64,000 nucleotides of DNA. Origin: Candidatus Villigracilis propinquus (GTDB lineage: Bacteria > Chloroflexota > Anaerolineae > Anaerolineales > Villigracilaceae). Below the pieces are notes generated by a model. The model had not been told where the DNA came from. It saw only the letters and a list, made by a program, of their open reading frames with translations, and did no database searches. Position 1 is the first letter of the stretch. Every line of letters starts with the position of its first letter. Positions 25,673-33,619 of this stretch are shown here, piece after piece. The position numbers and the translations under genes were made by a program. Location: the NCBI GenBank assembly GCA_016714565.1, contig JADKDM010000001.1:372001-436000 (forward strand), written 5' to 3'.

Positions 25673-26707
25673 ATGAAACGATTTCTTTTTCTCATTACCT
25701 TGTTGGCATTGATCCAGGCGGCGTGTGCGTTGCCGCTAACACCGTCAGCGGAGACTCAACCCATAGAAACCGCAGTCAGTTCCCCCGTCGAAAATGAGGC
25801 GGGCGAAGCCGTCCTGTATTTCACCATCGGGATGCACATCGAACCGATGGGTGAAACCGCGCAGGGACACGGAAGCGGCAAAGCCGATCATCACACCCCG
25901 CAGTTTTTTGACAAGCAGGTGCAGGATATTCTGAAAGTGACACAGATCGTCGAAGCCCACGGCGGACGCATGACGGTTCAGGCGCAAAGCCCATTCACCA
26001 CGGTTGCCATCGAAACCGGCAATACCATTCTCGCCGACCTCGCCGCGAACGGACATGAGGTCGCGCTGCATTTTCACGAGGATGCGCACATGGGCAAGAA
26101 TTCATCCGCGTTACAGCCGCTCGATTGGTGCAATGTATTGAAAGAGGAGATCGGTTACATCACACAGGCAAGCGGTGTAGCCGACATCCGCTATTGGAGC
26201 GGCGGCAATTTGTATGTGGAAATGTATGAAGCCGCCGAATGTGCCGGACTGGATGTGAACAGCGATTGGAAGAATCCAAACACACAATCGACCGATCTCT
26301 CACTTGTGGGCGTCAATCCGTGGCGGCCCGCAGGCGGTACCGACGGCACAGACTTCACGCTCTTCACGCAGAACGACCCGAACGGCGCGATCATCTTCCT
26401 GCCTGAAGGTCAATACGACAAATCTGATTTTGCCGCATCGCGCCGCAGTGACGAAGCAGGCGGCGATGAAGCCTACTTCGAGTACCTCAAAGAGAGTCTC
26501 TACGCCTCGCTTGAAGCCGCACAGCCTGGGCAGGTCAACGTCTTTCACTTCACGGTTCACCCCGGCGAATTTCGCGGCGATCCGCAAGACCCGTTTGGCG
26601 TCATTGAAAAATTCCTGACGGAAGTTGTCGATCCCCTCGTTGCCAGCGGCGATGTGCAATGGATGACCTTCTCTCAAATGGCAGATGCGTATGCGGAAGG
26701 GCAGTAA
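25673..26707 (+). CDS. Lipoprotein, polysaccharide-deacetylase-like
   Basis: A 344-residue exported lipoprotein: MKRFLFLITLLALIQAAC is a signal peptide with lipobox QAAC. The mature part reads as a TIM-barrel-like carbohydrate-esterase relative, with VEAHGGRMTVQAQSPF, NGHEVALHFHEDAHMG (clustered His and Asp, a possible metal site) and a C-terminal VNVFHFTVHPGEF and VQWMTFSQMADAY that recall NodB-type deacetylase ends. The family match is by pattern only, so catalytic activity is not assured. It heads a run of four exported lipoproteins in tight spacing. GGAGATAAGAC precedes the start. Confidence 0.65.
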   Translation: MKRFLFLITLLALIQAACALPLTPSAETQPIETAVSSPVENEAGEAVLYFTIGMHIEPMGETAQGHGSGKADHHTPQFFDKQVQDILKVTQIVEAHGGRMTVQAQSPFTTVAIETGNTILADLAANGHEVALHFHEDAHMGKNSSALQPLDWCNVLKEEIGYITQASGVADIRYWSGGNLYVEMYEAAECAGLDVNSDWKNPNTQSTDLSLVGVNPWRPAGGTDGTDFTLFTQNDPNGAIIFLPEGQYDKSDFAASRRSDEAGGDEAYFEYLKESLYASLEAAQPGQVNVFHFTVHPGEFRGDPQDPFGVIEKFLTEVVDPLVASGDVQWMTFSQMADAYAEGQ

Positions 26708-26741
26708 GACGAAATTTATTTCGTCCTGCGAAGGATATCTC

Positions 26742-27866
26742 ATGAACAGACCCTTCCTCGTCCTCAGCCTGATCGCCTTAATGACCTCTGCCTGCGCCCA
26801 AGCCGCGCCTCCGACTCCGCTGATAGTTGAAACGGTTACTGAAGCATCTCCAACCTTCGACATTCAACCTTCAACTGAATCACCTGACATCTCGCACCTG
26901 AAACCTTACATCTCCTTCATCATCAACGTCCACGACTGGACTCACGCCGGTGAAAGCGCGGATATTCTCCTGCAACTCGTTGACCTGTTCGAGCGTTACA
27001 ACGTGCGCGGCGATTTCTACTTTACCGCCGAGATCACCCGCGAACTGGCGGAAAACCATCCCGAAGTCATTGAACGCTTCAAGAATTCTGATATGACCAT
27101 CAGTTATCACATCCGCCCGCCGCACCCGCTCTACACCGGCTTCGACTCGCGCCTGCAAAACCTCAGCGACGACGAGCTGTACCAGACCCTGCTCGATTAT
27201 GAGACCTACGCCCTCGACCTCGAAACCGGCGCGTTGGACAAATCCCAGCCGGGCGGCTACACCTATGTGGCGCAAGTCTTCGGACGCAATCCGGTCGTTA
27301 CCCCCGCGCCCAACAACAACCCGCGCATCAAGGATGCCGCGCAGAGGGTCTATGCCGAGCTTGGCGCAAAGATGACCCTGCTTTATCACGAGTCGGGCAC
27401 GAAGGTCGAACAGCCGTATGAATATGTCAATGGAATGTTGGTTCGTCCCAGCGATTTCAGCGTGACGCGCACAACTCTCATAGACGGCTCTGATAATTTC
27501 TGGTGGAACTTCATGCCCAATCCGAACGCGGACGAATACAACCCCACCCAAATGCTGCAAGCTCAACTCGCAGAATGGGAAAGCAAGGTTAACGGACGCG
27601 CACCATTCATCACTGCGTTGATTCACGAAAACAATTATTACCGCTCCGGCGCGGAAGGCTGGACAAGCATCTACTTTGATATGAACGGCGCGAAGAAAGG
27701 CGATCCGCTTTCAGCGCCGTTTGACTTGAATGCGCCAGACCCGTCACGTCCGCGCACCGACGAAGATAAAGCCGCCATCTTCGCCGCGTATGAAGAACTG
27801 GTCGCCTACGCCGCCGCGTATTTGACGGTGGTCACCTCGGAAGATATTTTGGAGATGGCTAGGTAA
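26742..27866 (+). CDS. Lipoprotein, polysaccharide-deacetylase-like
   Basis: A 374-residue lipoprotein. The start at 26,742 gives a clean signal peptide MNRPFLVLSLIALMTSAC with lipobox TSAC; an upstream in-frame start at 26,685 overlaps the previous gene and adds a charged stretch. The mature part starts with a low-complexity linker in which the CAACCTTC words of local repeats are found, then FIINVHDWTHAGESADIL, RYNVRGDFYFTAEI and SYHIRPPHPLY, typical of the beta-strand and His pattern of NodB-like deacetylases. It is related in style to the preceding gene. Role in removing acyl groups from extracellular polysaccharide is inferred, not shown. Confidence 0.65.
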   Translation: MNRPFLVLSLIALMTSACAQAAPPTPLIVETVTEASPTFDIQPSTESPDISHLKPYISFIINVHDWTHAGESADILLQLVDLFERYNVRGDFYFTAEITRELAENHPEVIERFKNSDMTISYHIRPPHPLYTGFDSRLQNLSDDELYQTLLDYETYALDLETGALDKSQPGGYTYVAQVFGRNPVVTPAPNNNPRIKDAAQRVYAELGAKMTLLYHESGTKVEQPYEYVNGMLVRPSDFSVTRTTLIDGSDNFWWNFMPNPNADEYNPTQMLQAQLAEWESKVNGRAPFITALIHENNYYRSGAEGWTSIYFDMNGAKKGDPLSAPFDLNAPDPSRPRTDEDKAAIFAAYEELVAYAAAYLTVVTSEDILEMAR

Positions 27867-27874
27867 ATTAACTT

Positions 27875-27905
27875 GCTCTGTCAGGGGCTTAGCCCCTGAC
27901 AGAGC
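27875..27905. repeat. Perfect hairpin between lipoprotein genes
   Basis: GCTCTGTCAGGGGC and its exact reverse complement around a TTA loop. There is no T-tract, so it may stabilise the 3' end of the upstream message or be a repeat rather than a terminator. Confidence 0.7.
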
Positions 27906-27925
27906 TTGCAAAGGAAACCTTATCA

Positions 27926-28200
27926 ATGAAAAATAAAGCGATCAACCTCGTTATTCTTGCAGCCACCATGGGCGCGAGTATGCCTATTCAGAATTCCGCT
28001 TTGACGATGGCAGCACAGTGTGGACAGCCCGCAACCTTCAATACAAACTGATCGAGTATTCCGATGGGCGCAAGGAGTTGTACGACCTGTCCGTTGACCC
28101 GTTCGAGAACAATGACCTGATCGCCAACGGCATTTCAGGTGAATGGGCTGCCGTCATTTCGGAGCTTGAAAATTACAGAAAGGAACTTCAACAACCATGA
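27926..28200 (+). pseudogene. Relic of an exported sulfatase
   Basis: An ATG with AAAGGAAACC before it opens MKNKAINLVILAAT, a start like a signal peptide, but the frame soon stops. In another frame the DNA encodes EYAYSEFRFDDGSTVWTARN and then YKLIEYSDGRKELYDLSVD followed by PFENNDL, the conserved C-terminus of type I sulfatases (the tyr-Asp-Leu x D P x E x x N L pattern). The catalytic Cys/Ser region and some 350 residues are missing, so an internal deletion joined the two ends. It lies within the lipoprotein operon; its end overlaps the next start codon by 4 bp, so it may still serve translational coupling. Confidence 0.75.
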
Positions 28201-29147
28201 AACGTTTATCTTTATTCCTTGGCTTGCTGGTGATGCTCTCACTGGCGTGCAGCAGGTCACAGAATCAACCGACAGCGGAGAGTCAGCCTGCTGAAATAGC
28301 AACCCAGCTCGCAGTCCGGGAAGAGGCGGTTCTTCCATCCAGTGAATTTGATTCATCCAAACTGGGTTCTCTTGAAAGCGATATCACCTATTGCACGATG
28401 GATGGCGTTGCGTTGAAGATGGATGTGTATTATCCATCCGAAAATACTGGACATTTCCCGGTCACGATGTATGTGCATGGCGGCGGGTGGAGTTCGGGGG
28501 ATAAGGCACAAGGGGCGGGCGCGATGGAAATTCCAGCTCTGCAAGCGGCGGGCTTTTTGGTGGTGTCGGTCAATTACCGGCTCGCGCCTGAATATCCTTT
28601 CCCTGCGATGATCGAAGATGTGAAGTGCGCGGTGCGTTCGCTGCGTGCTCATGCGGGCGAGTACAACCTCGATCCGAATCGTATCGGCGTGTGGGGCGGG
28701 AGCGCGGGCGGACATTTGGTCGCCTTGCTCGGCACGACGGATGAAAGCGCGGGCTTTGATGTGGGCGAATATCTTGAGTATTCGAGCCGCGTGCAAGCCG
28801 TGGTGGATATGTTCGGTCCGGCTGACCTGACGGTGCAATTCGAAGGCGGATATGAATCCGCCAGCCGCGTGTTTGGTGATTTTGACGCCGCGCTGGCAAG
28901 CCCGGTGACGTATGTGACCGCGGATGATCCACCGTTTTTGATGCTGCACGGCGAGAACGACAAACTCGTCCCTATTGAGCAATCGGAAATTCTGCTGGCG
29001 GCATTGCAAGGCGCTGGCGTGCCCGCAGAACTCATTCGCGTGGTCAATGCGAATCACTCTTTCAAGCCCGATGGCGGGCAAATCAGTCCTTCGCGCAGGG
29101 AGATTGCCCAATTGGTTGTCACCTTTTTTGAGGAGACTTTGAAATGA
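28197..29147 (+). CDS. Alpha/beta-hydrolase lipoprotein, esterase/lipase
   Basis: A 316-residue lipoprotein (MKRLSLFLGLLVMLSLAC, lipobox SLAC). The mature part is an alpha/beta hydrolase of the HSL/BD-FAE carboxylesterase type: the oxyanion HGGGW box (TMYVHGGGWSSGDK), VSVNYRLAPEYPFPA, the nucleophile elbow GVWGGSAGGH, the acid in HGENDKLVP and the histidine in NANHSF. It should be active on acyl or feruloyl esters outside the cell. It overlaps both neighbours by 4 bp (ATGA). Together with deacetylase-like proteins and a sulfatase relic it suggests breakdown of substituted polysaccharides; substrate is inferred. Confidence 0.85.
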   Translation: MKRLSLFLGLLVMLSLACSRSQNQPTAESQPAEIATQLAVREEAVLPSSEFDSSKLGSLESDITYCTMDGVALKMDVYYPSENTGHFPVTMYVHGGGWSSGDKAQGAGAMEIPALQAAGFLVVSVNYRLAPEYPFPAMIEDVKCAVRSLRAHAGEYNLDPNRIGVWGGSAGGHLVALLGTTDESAGFDVGEYLEYSSRVQAVVDMFGPADLTVQFEGGYESASRVFGDFDAALASPVTYVTADDPPFLMLHGENDKLVPIEQSEILLAALQGAGVPAELIRVVNANHSFKPDGGQISPSRREIAQLVVTFFEETLK

Positions 29148-31231
29148 AACGTTCACTGTTCACCATTATTTTGTTGATAGCGCTTCAAGCTGCCTGTGCC
29201 CTTCCCGCTCTCTCTACGCCTCCGACTCAGCTTGAGCCTGCCGCTACAACCCAACCCAATTCTCCCGCCAGCACCGAGTACACCCCGCCCGCCTGCGCCG
29301 ACCCGATGTGCCTGACCACCACCATCTCCCTGCTCGACCTGCAAAGCCGCAGCCTCGATGAGAACGTGGTCAAACTCTTCTCCGTCGCCGTAGACGATGA
29401 GCGCAACCTCGTCTACGTTGCAGGCATCATGACGCCCAATGTGGCAATCCTCGACGGCGCGACGGAAGAATGGATCGGCATCGTGAATACCGGCATCACC
29501 GAACGCGGAATCAAATACATCTATTTTGACTCGGCCGCGCAATACCTGTACGTCTTTGAAGTCACAACATCCACTCTGCATCGCATCAACGTCGTCAACG
29601 GCGAAATGGCAACCCCAGCCCAACTCAACGGCGGCTTTGGCAGTCTCGCCTTTGTGGATGAAGTCCGCACCCGCTTCTATCTCGCCACTAAAAACGGGCT
29701 GATCGCCTATGACGGAAACACCCTCGCTGAACTTTTCGTTGTGCAAGGCCTGGGCGAAAATGCAGGCTCAATGATCTTCGATGAAACGACCGATTCCATT
29801 TACCTGCTCGCCTCGCAAGATAAATCCACCCGTTCCATCCTCGTCATCAACGCTGCCAATGGACAAGTGACGAACGAAATTCAATACGCCACCCAGGCCA
29901 ACGGACGCGCCCGCTGGTTCCACTTCGACGCGCAAGAGCGCACCTTCATCATTGGTTTGGATCGCTCTGTTATCACACTCGACATGAACGGCGCCGAACT
30001 CAACGCCTTCCCGCTTCAAAACAGGGGCGTCCTTGAAGACGTGCTCTACGACCCCGCCACCGGCCAAACCTTCGCGCTCTCCGTTGCCCAACCCGCAAAT
30101 GGTCAAGTCGCTGGCATCGGCGGTCATGTGGATGTCTACGACAAAAATGGAAATATCACCTCCAGTTTTGACTTCGGGCGTAAGCCGCACAATATGCGCA
30201 TCAATCCCGTCAACGGTCACATCTACATCGCCAACGGCGACGCATCGATTCTTTGGAGCATCGACACCGCCGCGCCTACCCAGGCCAATCCCCTGCGCCT
30301 TGGCGACAGTGTGGAACAGATCATTGTTTCCGGCGGCGGAGGCACCCTCTATCTCGCCAGCCGCCTCGGCGGAAGTTACATCGCCCGTTATTCTCTTTCA
30401 GATGGAAGTTCCGCTTCATTCTCCGCCGGAACCTGGCCCATCCCGTTGAGGCGTGACTCCGCTGGAAATTTTCTCTTCTCCCTCAACGCCTGGGACAGTA
30501 CCCTCTCCGTCTATTCGATGACTCCCGCAGAAACCCTGCTCGGCACAATTCCTCTCGGCGTCCCCGCTGGTTCCACCGACCGCCTGCCCGACCTCGCCAT
30601 CGACTCGACTCACAAACTCGCCTACGCCGCTTATCCTGAATTCGGCACCGTCGCTGTGGTTAATTGGGAAACCATGCAGCCTGTGGCCACCATCAACATC
30701 CCCAACGCAGAGACAGGCGACACCGGCGGCGGACCTGGTCAATTGAAGGTCACCGTCAACGAAAGCGCGAATCGGCTCTTTGTCTACGAACCCAAAGCGC
30801 GGACGATCTACGTTTACGACACTGCCAATAACTTTACCCTGCTCAACAGCATGGATATGAAAGCTCAATCCCGCGCCATCGGTGGCTCTGACGCCGACCT
30901 GTTCTTCTTCGACGTTGAATCCAACCGCCTCTTCCTCGGCTCGGTGGAGTTGGACAGCACAACCGGTCAACCCACCGGCAAGGCACTGCCCGTTGGCAAC
31001 AAGATCTTCGGTGTAGATGTTGAAGACAACCTGTACTGGGTAATGGACTCTACGAACAGCGCCATCCTCGCGGTTGACCGCACCACGCTCGTGGTTCGTC
31101 ACAGCCAGCCATTGCCTGAGTCTTCGTCCAACCTTGCCACTGCCGCATTTGACCCCGTGAATGATCAAGTCTTCATTGGCTATCTCATCACTGCGAATGT
31201 GTATGGGTACACCGTTGGGCAAATCCCGTAA
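29144..31231 (+). CDS. Lipoprotein with beta-propeller (YncE-like) repeats
   Basis: A 695-residue lipoprotein, MKRSLFTIILLIALQAAC (lipobox QAAC), with a Pro/Thr-rich linker. The mature part consists of repeated blocks of about 45-50 residues with the pattern NLVYVAG, LYVFEV, RFYLATKNGLIAYDG, GHIYIANG and NRLFVYEPKARTIYVYD, typical of YncE/SMP-30-like beta-propellers, probably two propellers in a row. These proteins bind ligands or partners at the cell surface; no catalytic site is clear. Its start overlaps the preceding esterase stop (ATGA), so it is the last gene of the run, followed by a terminator. Confidence 0.75.
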   Translation: MKRSLFTIILLIALQAACALPALSTPPTQLEPAATTQPNSPASTEYTPPACADPMCLTTTISLLDLQSRSLDENVVKLFSVAVDDERNLVYVAGIMTPNVAILDGATEEWIGIVNTGITERGIKYIYFDSAAQYLYVFEVTTSTLHRINVVNGEMATPAQLNGGFGSLAFVDEVRTRFYLATKNGLIAYDGNTLAELFVVQGLGENAGSMIFDETTDSIYLLASQDKSTRSILVINAANGQVTNEIQYATQANGRARWFHFDAQERTFIIGLDRSVITLDMNGAELNAFPLQNRGVLEDVLYDPATGQTFALSVAQPANGQVAGIGGHVDVYDKNGNITSSFDFGRKPHNMRINPVNGHIYIANGDASILWSIDTAAPTQANPLRLGDSVEQIIVSGGGGTLYLASRLGGSYIARYSLSDGSSASFSAGTWPIPLRRDSAGNFLFSLNAWDSTLSVYSMTPAETLLGTIPLGVPAGSTDRLPDLAIDSTHKLAYAAYPEFGTVAVVNWETMQPVATINIPNAETGDTGGGPGQLKVTVNESANRLFVYEPKARTIYVYDTANNFTLLNSMDMKAQSRAIGGSDADLFFFDVESNRLFLGSVELDSTTGQPTGKALPVGNKIFGVDVEDNLYWVMDSTNSAILAVDRTTLVVRHSQPLPESSSNLATAAFDPVNDQVFIGYLITANVYGYTVGQIP

Positions 31232-31270
31232 AAGAAGCAGGGCAAGCCTATAGGCCCGCTTCTTTCGTTT
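31231..31270 (+). terminator. Terminator after the lipoprotein operon
   Basis: AAAGAAGC-GGGC and GCCC-GCTTCTTT pair around a 10-nt loop, followed by CGTTT. It begins at the stop codon of the beta-propeller gene. Confidence 0.7.
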
Positions 31271-31327
31271 CAAAACATTTTGGGCTCGGGGGGGGCCCTG
31301 TAAAAGAGGGAACCCCCTGGATGGGTA

Positions 31328-31356
31328 GGGGGGGGGGGGGGGGGGGGTTTTTTTTT
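31328..31356. other. Homopolymer tract G20-T9
   Basis: Twenty Gs followed directly by nine Ts, in a G-rich low-complexity stretch (31,285-31,356). Nothing functional is recognised; this is unlike the rest of the window and may be an assembly artefact. The spacer to 31,490 also holds a CGGTATAA/TTATACCG inverted repeat. Confidence 0.8.
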
Positions 31357-31455
31357 CGTGCCAATTAATTCGGTATAAGTCTATTGTCCTTTGATCGAGG
31401 GTTTCCTGGCACATTATACCGATTCATTTCATTAGTTATCGAGGGTTCTGGATAT

Positions 31456-31485
31456 GATCCGATAAGGCTGCTTTTGTATCGGATC
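31456..31485. repeat. Hairpin at the end of the membrane-protein gene
   Basis: GATCCGATA and TATCGGATC pair perfectly around 12 nt, 6 bp from the stop codon of the minus-strand gene. No T-tract on that strand, so terminator function is uncertain. Confidence 0.55.
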
Positions 31486-31490
31486 AAAAA

Positions 31491-32312
31491 TCATTGAGAC
31501 CGGTTGGGACTCGTCCCAGTCCCATATTTTCTAAAAATAAAGATCAGTGGAATTCCGACTGCAAGGTACACAATGAAATAGAGTGAACCGCCTGGGCGTT
31601 CTGCGAAATTGAAGAGGGGCAGGTAAATAAATGCAGCAATGGTGATGAAGAGTATCAGTGCGAATGCTGCCATGGAATGATGCAGGAGGGCGTTGCGGCT
31701 GCCATTCCAAAAATAGGGAACAACGCTCAGCGCAAGGGAAAAGTAAAAGACGCCAAAGCTGCGTAATGTGAACAACGACATGACTTCGGGAAAGATGCCG
31801 CCATTGGTGCCAATGGCTCCGATCTGGGCGGTTAATCCGTACAGCCCGAGAAACCCCACAAAAAGAACGAATGCTATGGCGGGTATTTTTTGTGGATTGG
31901 TGATGATCTCACCATCCGGTGCGTTCGATGGACGAATGCGAAAATAATCTATCACGCCGACAATGGCAGCAAGTACATTGACAAGAAGCGTGACAAAGTA
32001 CAACCATGCAATCGGATGAACTAAAACCAATTTATCGCGGAATAGAAATAACACGATCAATTCGCCAATGCCAAAAACCCATAGATAGATCAGCGAGGTG
32101 TAGACCAAATTCCACTTCCAGCGGCGGGCATTGATATACGCGATCCACGCGTTGCCGATGCACCAGCCGCCAATGGTCATCGTCATAAATGCGGTGACTT
32201 TCCACGCAAAGACAGGCGCGAGTTGTTCAGGCATGACATACATCAATATCCCCAAAATTCCATACAGGACAGCACAGACATAAGTGAGCAAGCGCGATGT
32301 GTTCGATAACAT
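31491..32312 (-). CDS. Membrane protein of unknown function
   Basis: A 273-residue protein with about eight hydrophobic helices and short loops, beginning MLSNTSRLLTYVCAV. Helices are rich in aromatic residues; charged residues sit mainly in loops (INARRWKWN, DYFRIRPS). No family motif is recognised; it does not look like a transporter of a known class. GGAGGAATT precedes the start. It stands alone between the tryptophan genes and the lipoprotein operon, in the same direction as the former but 130 bp away, so a link with tryptophan breakdown is only positional. Confidence 0.7.
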   Translation of the reverse strand: MLSNTSRLLTYVCAVLYGILGILMYVMPEQLAPVFAWKVTAFMTMTIGGWCIGNAWIAYINARRWKWNLVYTSLIYLWVFGIGELIVLFLFRDKLVLVHPIAWLYFVTLLVNVLAAIVGVIDYFRIRPSNAPDGEIITNPQKIPAIAFVLFVGFLGLYGLTAQIGAIGTNGGIFPEVMSLFTLRSFGVFYFSLALSVVPYFWNGSRNALLHHSMAAFALILFITIAAFIYLPLFNFAERPGGSLYFIVYLAVGIPLIFIFRKYGTGTSPNRSQ

Positions 32313-32443
32313 AATTCCTCCAATAAAAGCTGTGTTGAAATCATTACACTTTTTATAATCAATGCCTGTAAAGAGTTCTCGTATGTGATTTTACATGACA
32401 AACAAAAATAGAACAGGTCACGCCTAAAACGTGACCTGTAATT

Positions 32444-33481
32444 TTATGCGTTGAAACTTGTCTTTTCTTTCACGGCGCTTGGCAAACCCGGCAGGTGACT
32501 GCGCTCCACAAGAAAAGTCGAAACCTCGGTCAACTCTTTGAAGATGTAGTGCTGTCTCAGCGCGCCTTCAAGGTAACCGGCTCCGCTCGTACCGCCTGTG
32601 CCGGAGCGCATCCCGATCATGCGGCGCGCCATCAGCATGTGTTTGTAGCGGAACTGCGAAAGCATTTCGTCAATGTCAATCAGCGTGTTCAGCAGGTCGA
32701 ACGGAGTGTGGAAGATGGGCAGGTTGCGGTACATCATAATGAACAATACCGCACGCATCGAGCCGACTGAAAACTCGCCCAGGCCTTCCTTGTAAAAGAT
32801 GCGCTCCAGTTCATCAAACTGCCGCATTTCCACCGAGCCCGAAAGGCTATTCTTGTAGATCTGTTTGTAGTCGCTCCAGAATTTTTGCTCGTCCGCTTCC
32901 TGTGGATATTTGGTTTGGAAGTCCCGCCAAAGGGATTCATCGAAGAAGGGAGTTCGCTCTGCCCATTTGATGACCAAACTCTTCAGCGTCGCCTCGGACT
33001 CAATCTGGTTAATGGTCTGAAAATCCTGTTGGTTGAATCCACCCGGACGAGTGTTCTTGTAGTAGTTGGCTTTGTAGCGCTGTTCCATTTTAAGTCCCAG
33101 CTTGGCTTCGATGATGCGGAACTGCAAACTCTGGAATCCCGAAGACGGCACGAGCAGGTCGCGGAATTCGAGGAAGTCCATCGGCGTCATGGATTCGAGG
33201 ATGTCCACCTGGCGGTTGACCACTTCGAAAATCTTCACCACCCGCTTCAATTTGTGGACGGCAATGCTCATGTCGCCGGTGTTGTCCTGTACATTATCTG
33301 TGTCGAAAATGCGGCGGACTTGGTCAAGCTCGTGGATGACCATCTTGAACCACAGCTCATAGGCTTGATGGATGATGATGAACAGCATTTCATCGGTCTG
33401 CTCGTTGCTCTTGGGGTGCTGGCTGCCGAGAATTTTGTCCAGCTCAAGATAGTCGGTGTAATACAGAAGTTCTTCGGTCAT
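32444..33481 (-). CDS. kynA: Tryptophan 2,3-dioxygenase
   Basis: A 345-residue heme enzyme that opens the indole ring of L-tryptophan with O2 to give N-formylkynurenine. Family marks are YYTDYLELDKILGSQHP, FIIIHQAYELWFK with the substrate-side His38, PSSGFQSLQFR with Arg122 (carboxylate binding), the proximal heme ligand His281 in FRYKHMLMARRMIG and the GTGGTSG loop. The open frame reaches 33,616, but this extra part is translated repeat; the ATG at 33,481 matches the family start. It lies 138 bp after tryptophanase on the same strand. Kynurenine formamidase and kynureninase are not in the window. It implies at least occasional contact with oxygen. Confidence 0.93.
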   Translation of the reverse strand: MTEELLYYTDYLELDKILGSQHPKSNEQTDEMLFIIIHQAYELWFKMVIHELDQVRRIFDTDNVQDNTGDMSIAVHKLKRVVKIFEVVNRQVDILESMTPMDFLEFRDLLVPSSGFQSLQFRIIEAKLGLKMEQRYKANYYKNTRPGGFNQQDFQTINQIESEATLKSLVIKWAERTPFFDESLWRDFQTKYPQEADEQKFWSDYKQIYKNSLSGSVEMRQFDELERIFYKEGLGEFSVGSMRAVLFIMMYRNLPIFHTPFDLLNTLIDIDEMLSQFRYKHMLMARRMIGMRSGTGGTSGAGYLEGALRQHYIFKELTEVSTFLVERSHLPGLPSAVKEKTSFNA

Positions 33482-33501
33482 GGGTTCCTCACTTTGGCTA
33501 C

Positions 33502-33615
33502 TGTCATTGCGAGGAGGGTGTTCTTCCCGACGAAGCAATCCCAAACGATTGGAGATTGCTTCGTCGCACCGCCTGGGGGGGCCAGGGAAGTGCAAGTGCG
33601 CTCCTCGCAATGACA
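33502..33615. repeat. REP-like palindromic element (TGTCATTGCGAGGAG type)
   Basis: TGTCATTGCGAGGAG at the left end is mirrored by CTCCTCGCAATGACA at the right end, and an inner hairpin pairs CGACGAAGCAATC with GATTGCTTCGTCG. It fills the tryptophanase-dioxygenase spacer. Elements with these ends are common in many bacterial genomes; no transposase is nearby. Confidence 0.85.
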
Positions 33616-33619
33616 CAGA

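Noticed and set aside
30416..31414. 332-codon minus-strand frame
   Set aside because: Opposite the beta-propeller gene and running into the poly-G tract; composition is that of an antisense frame.
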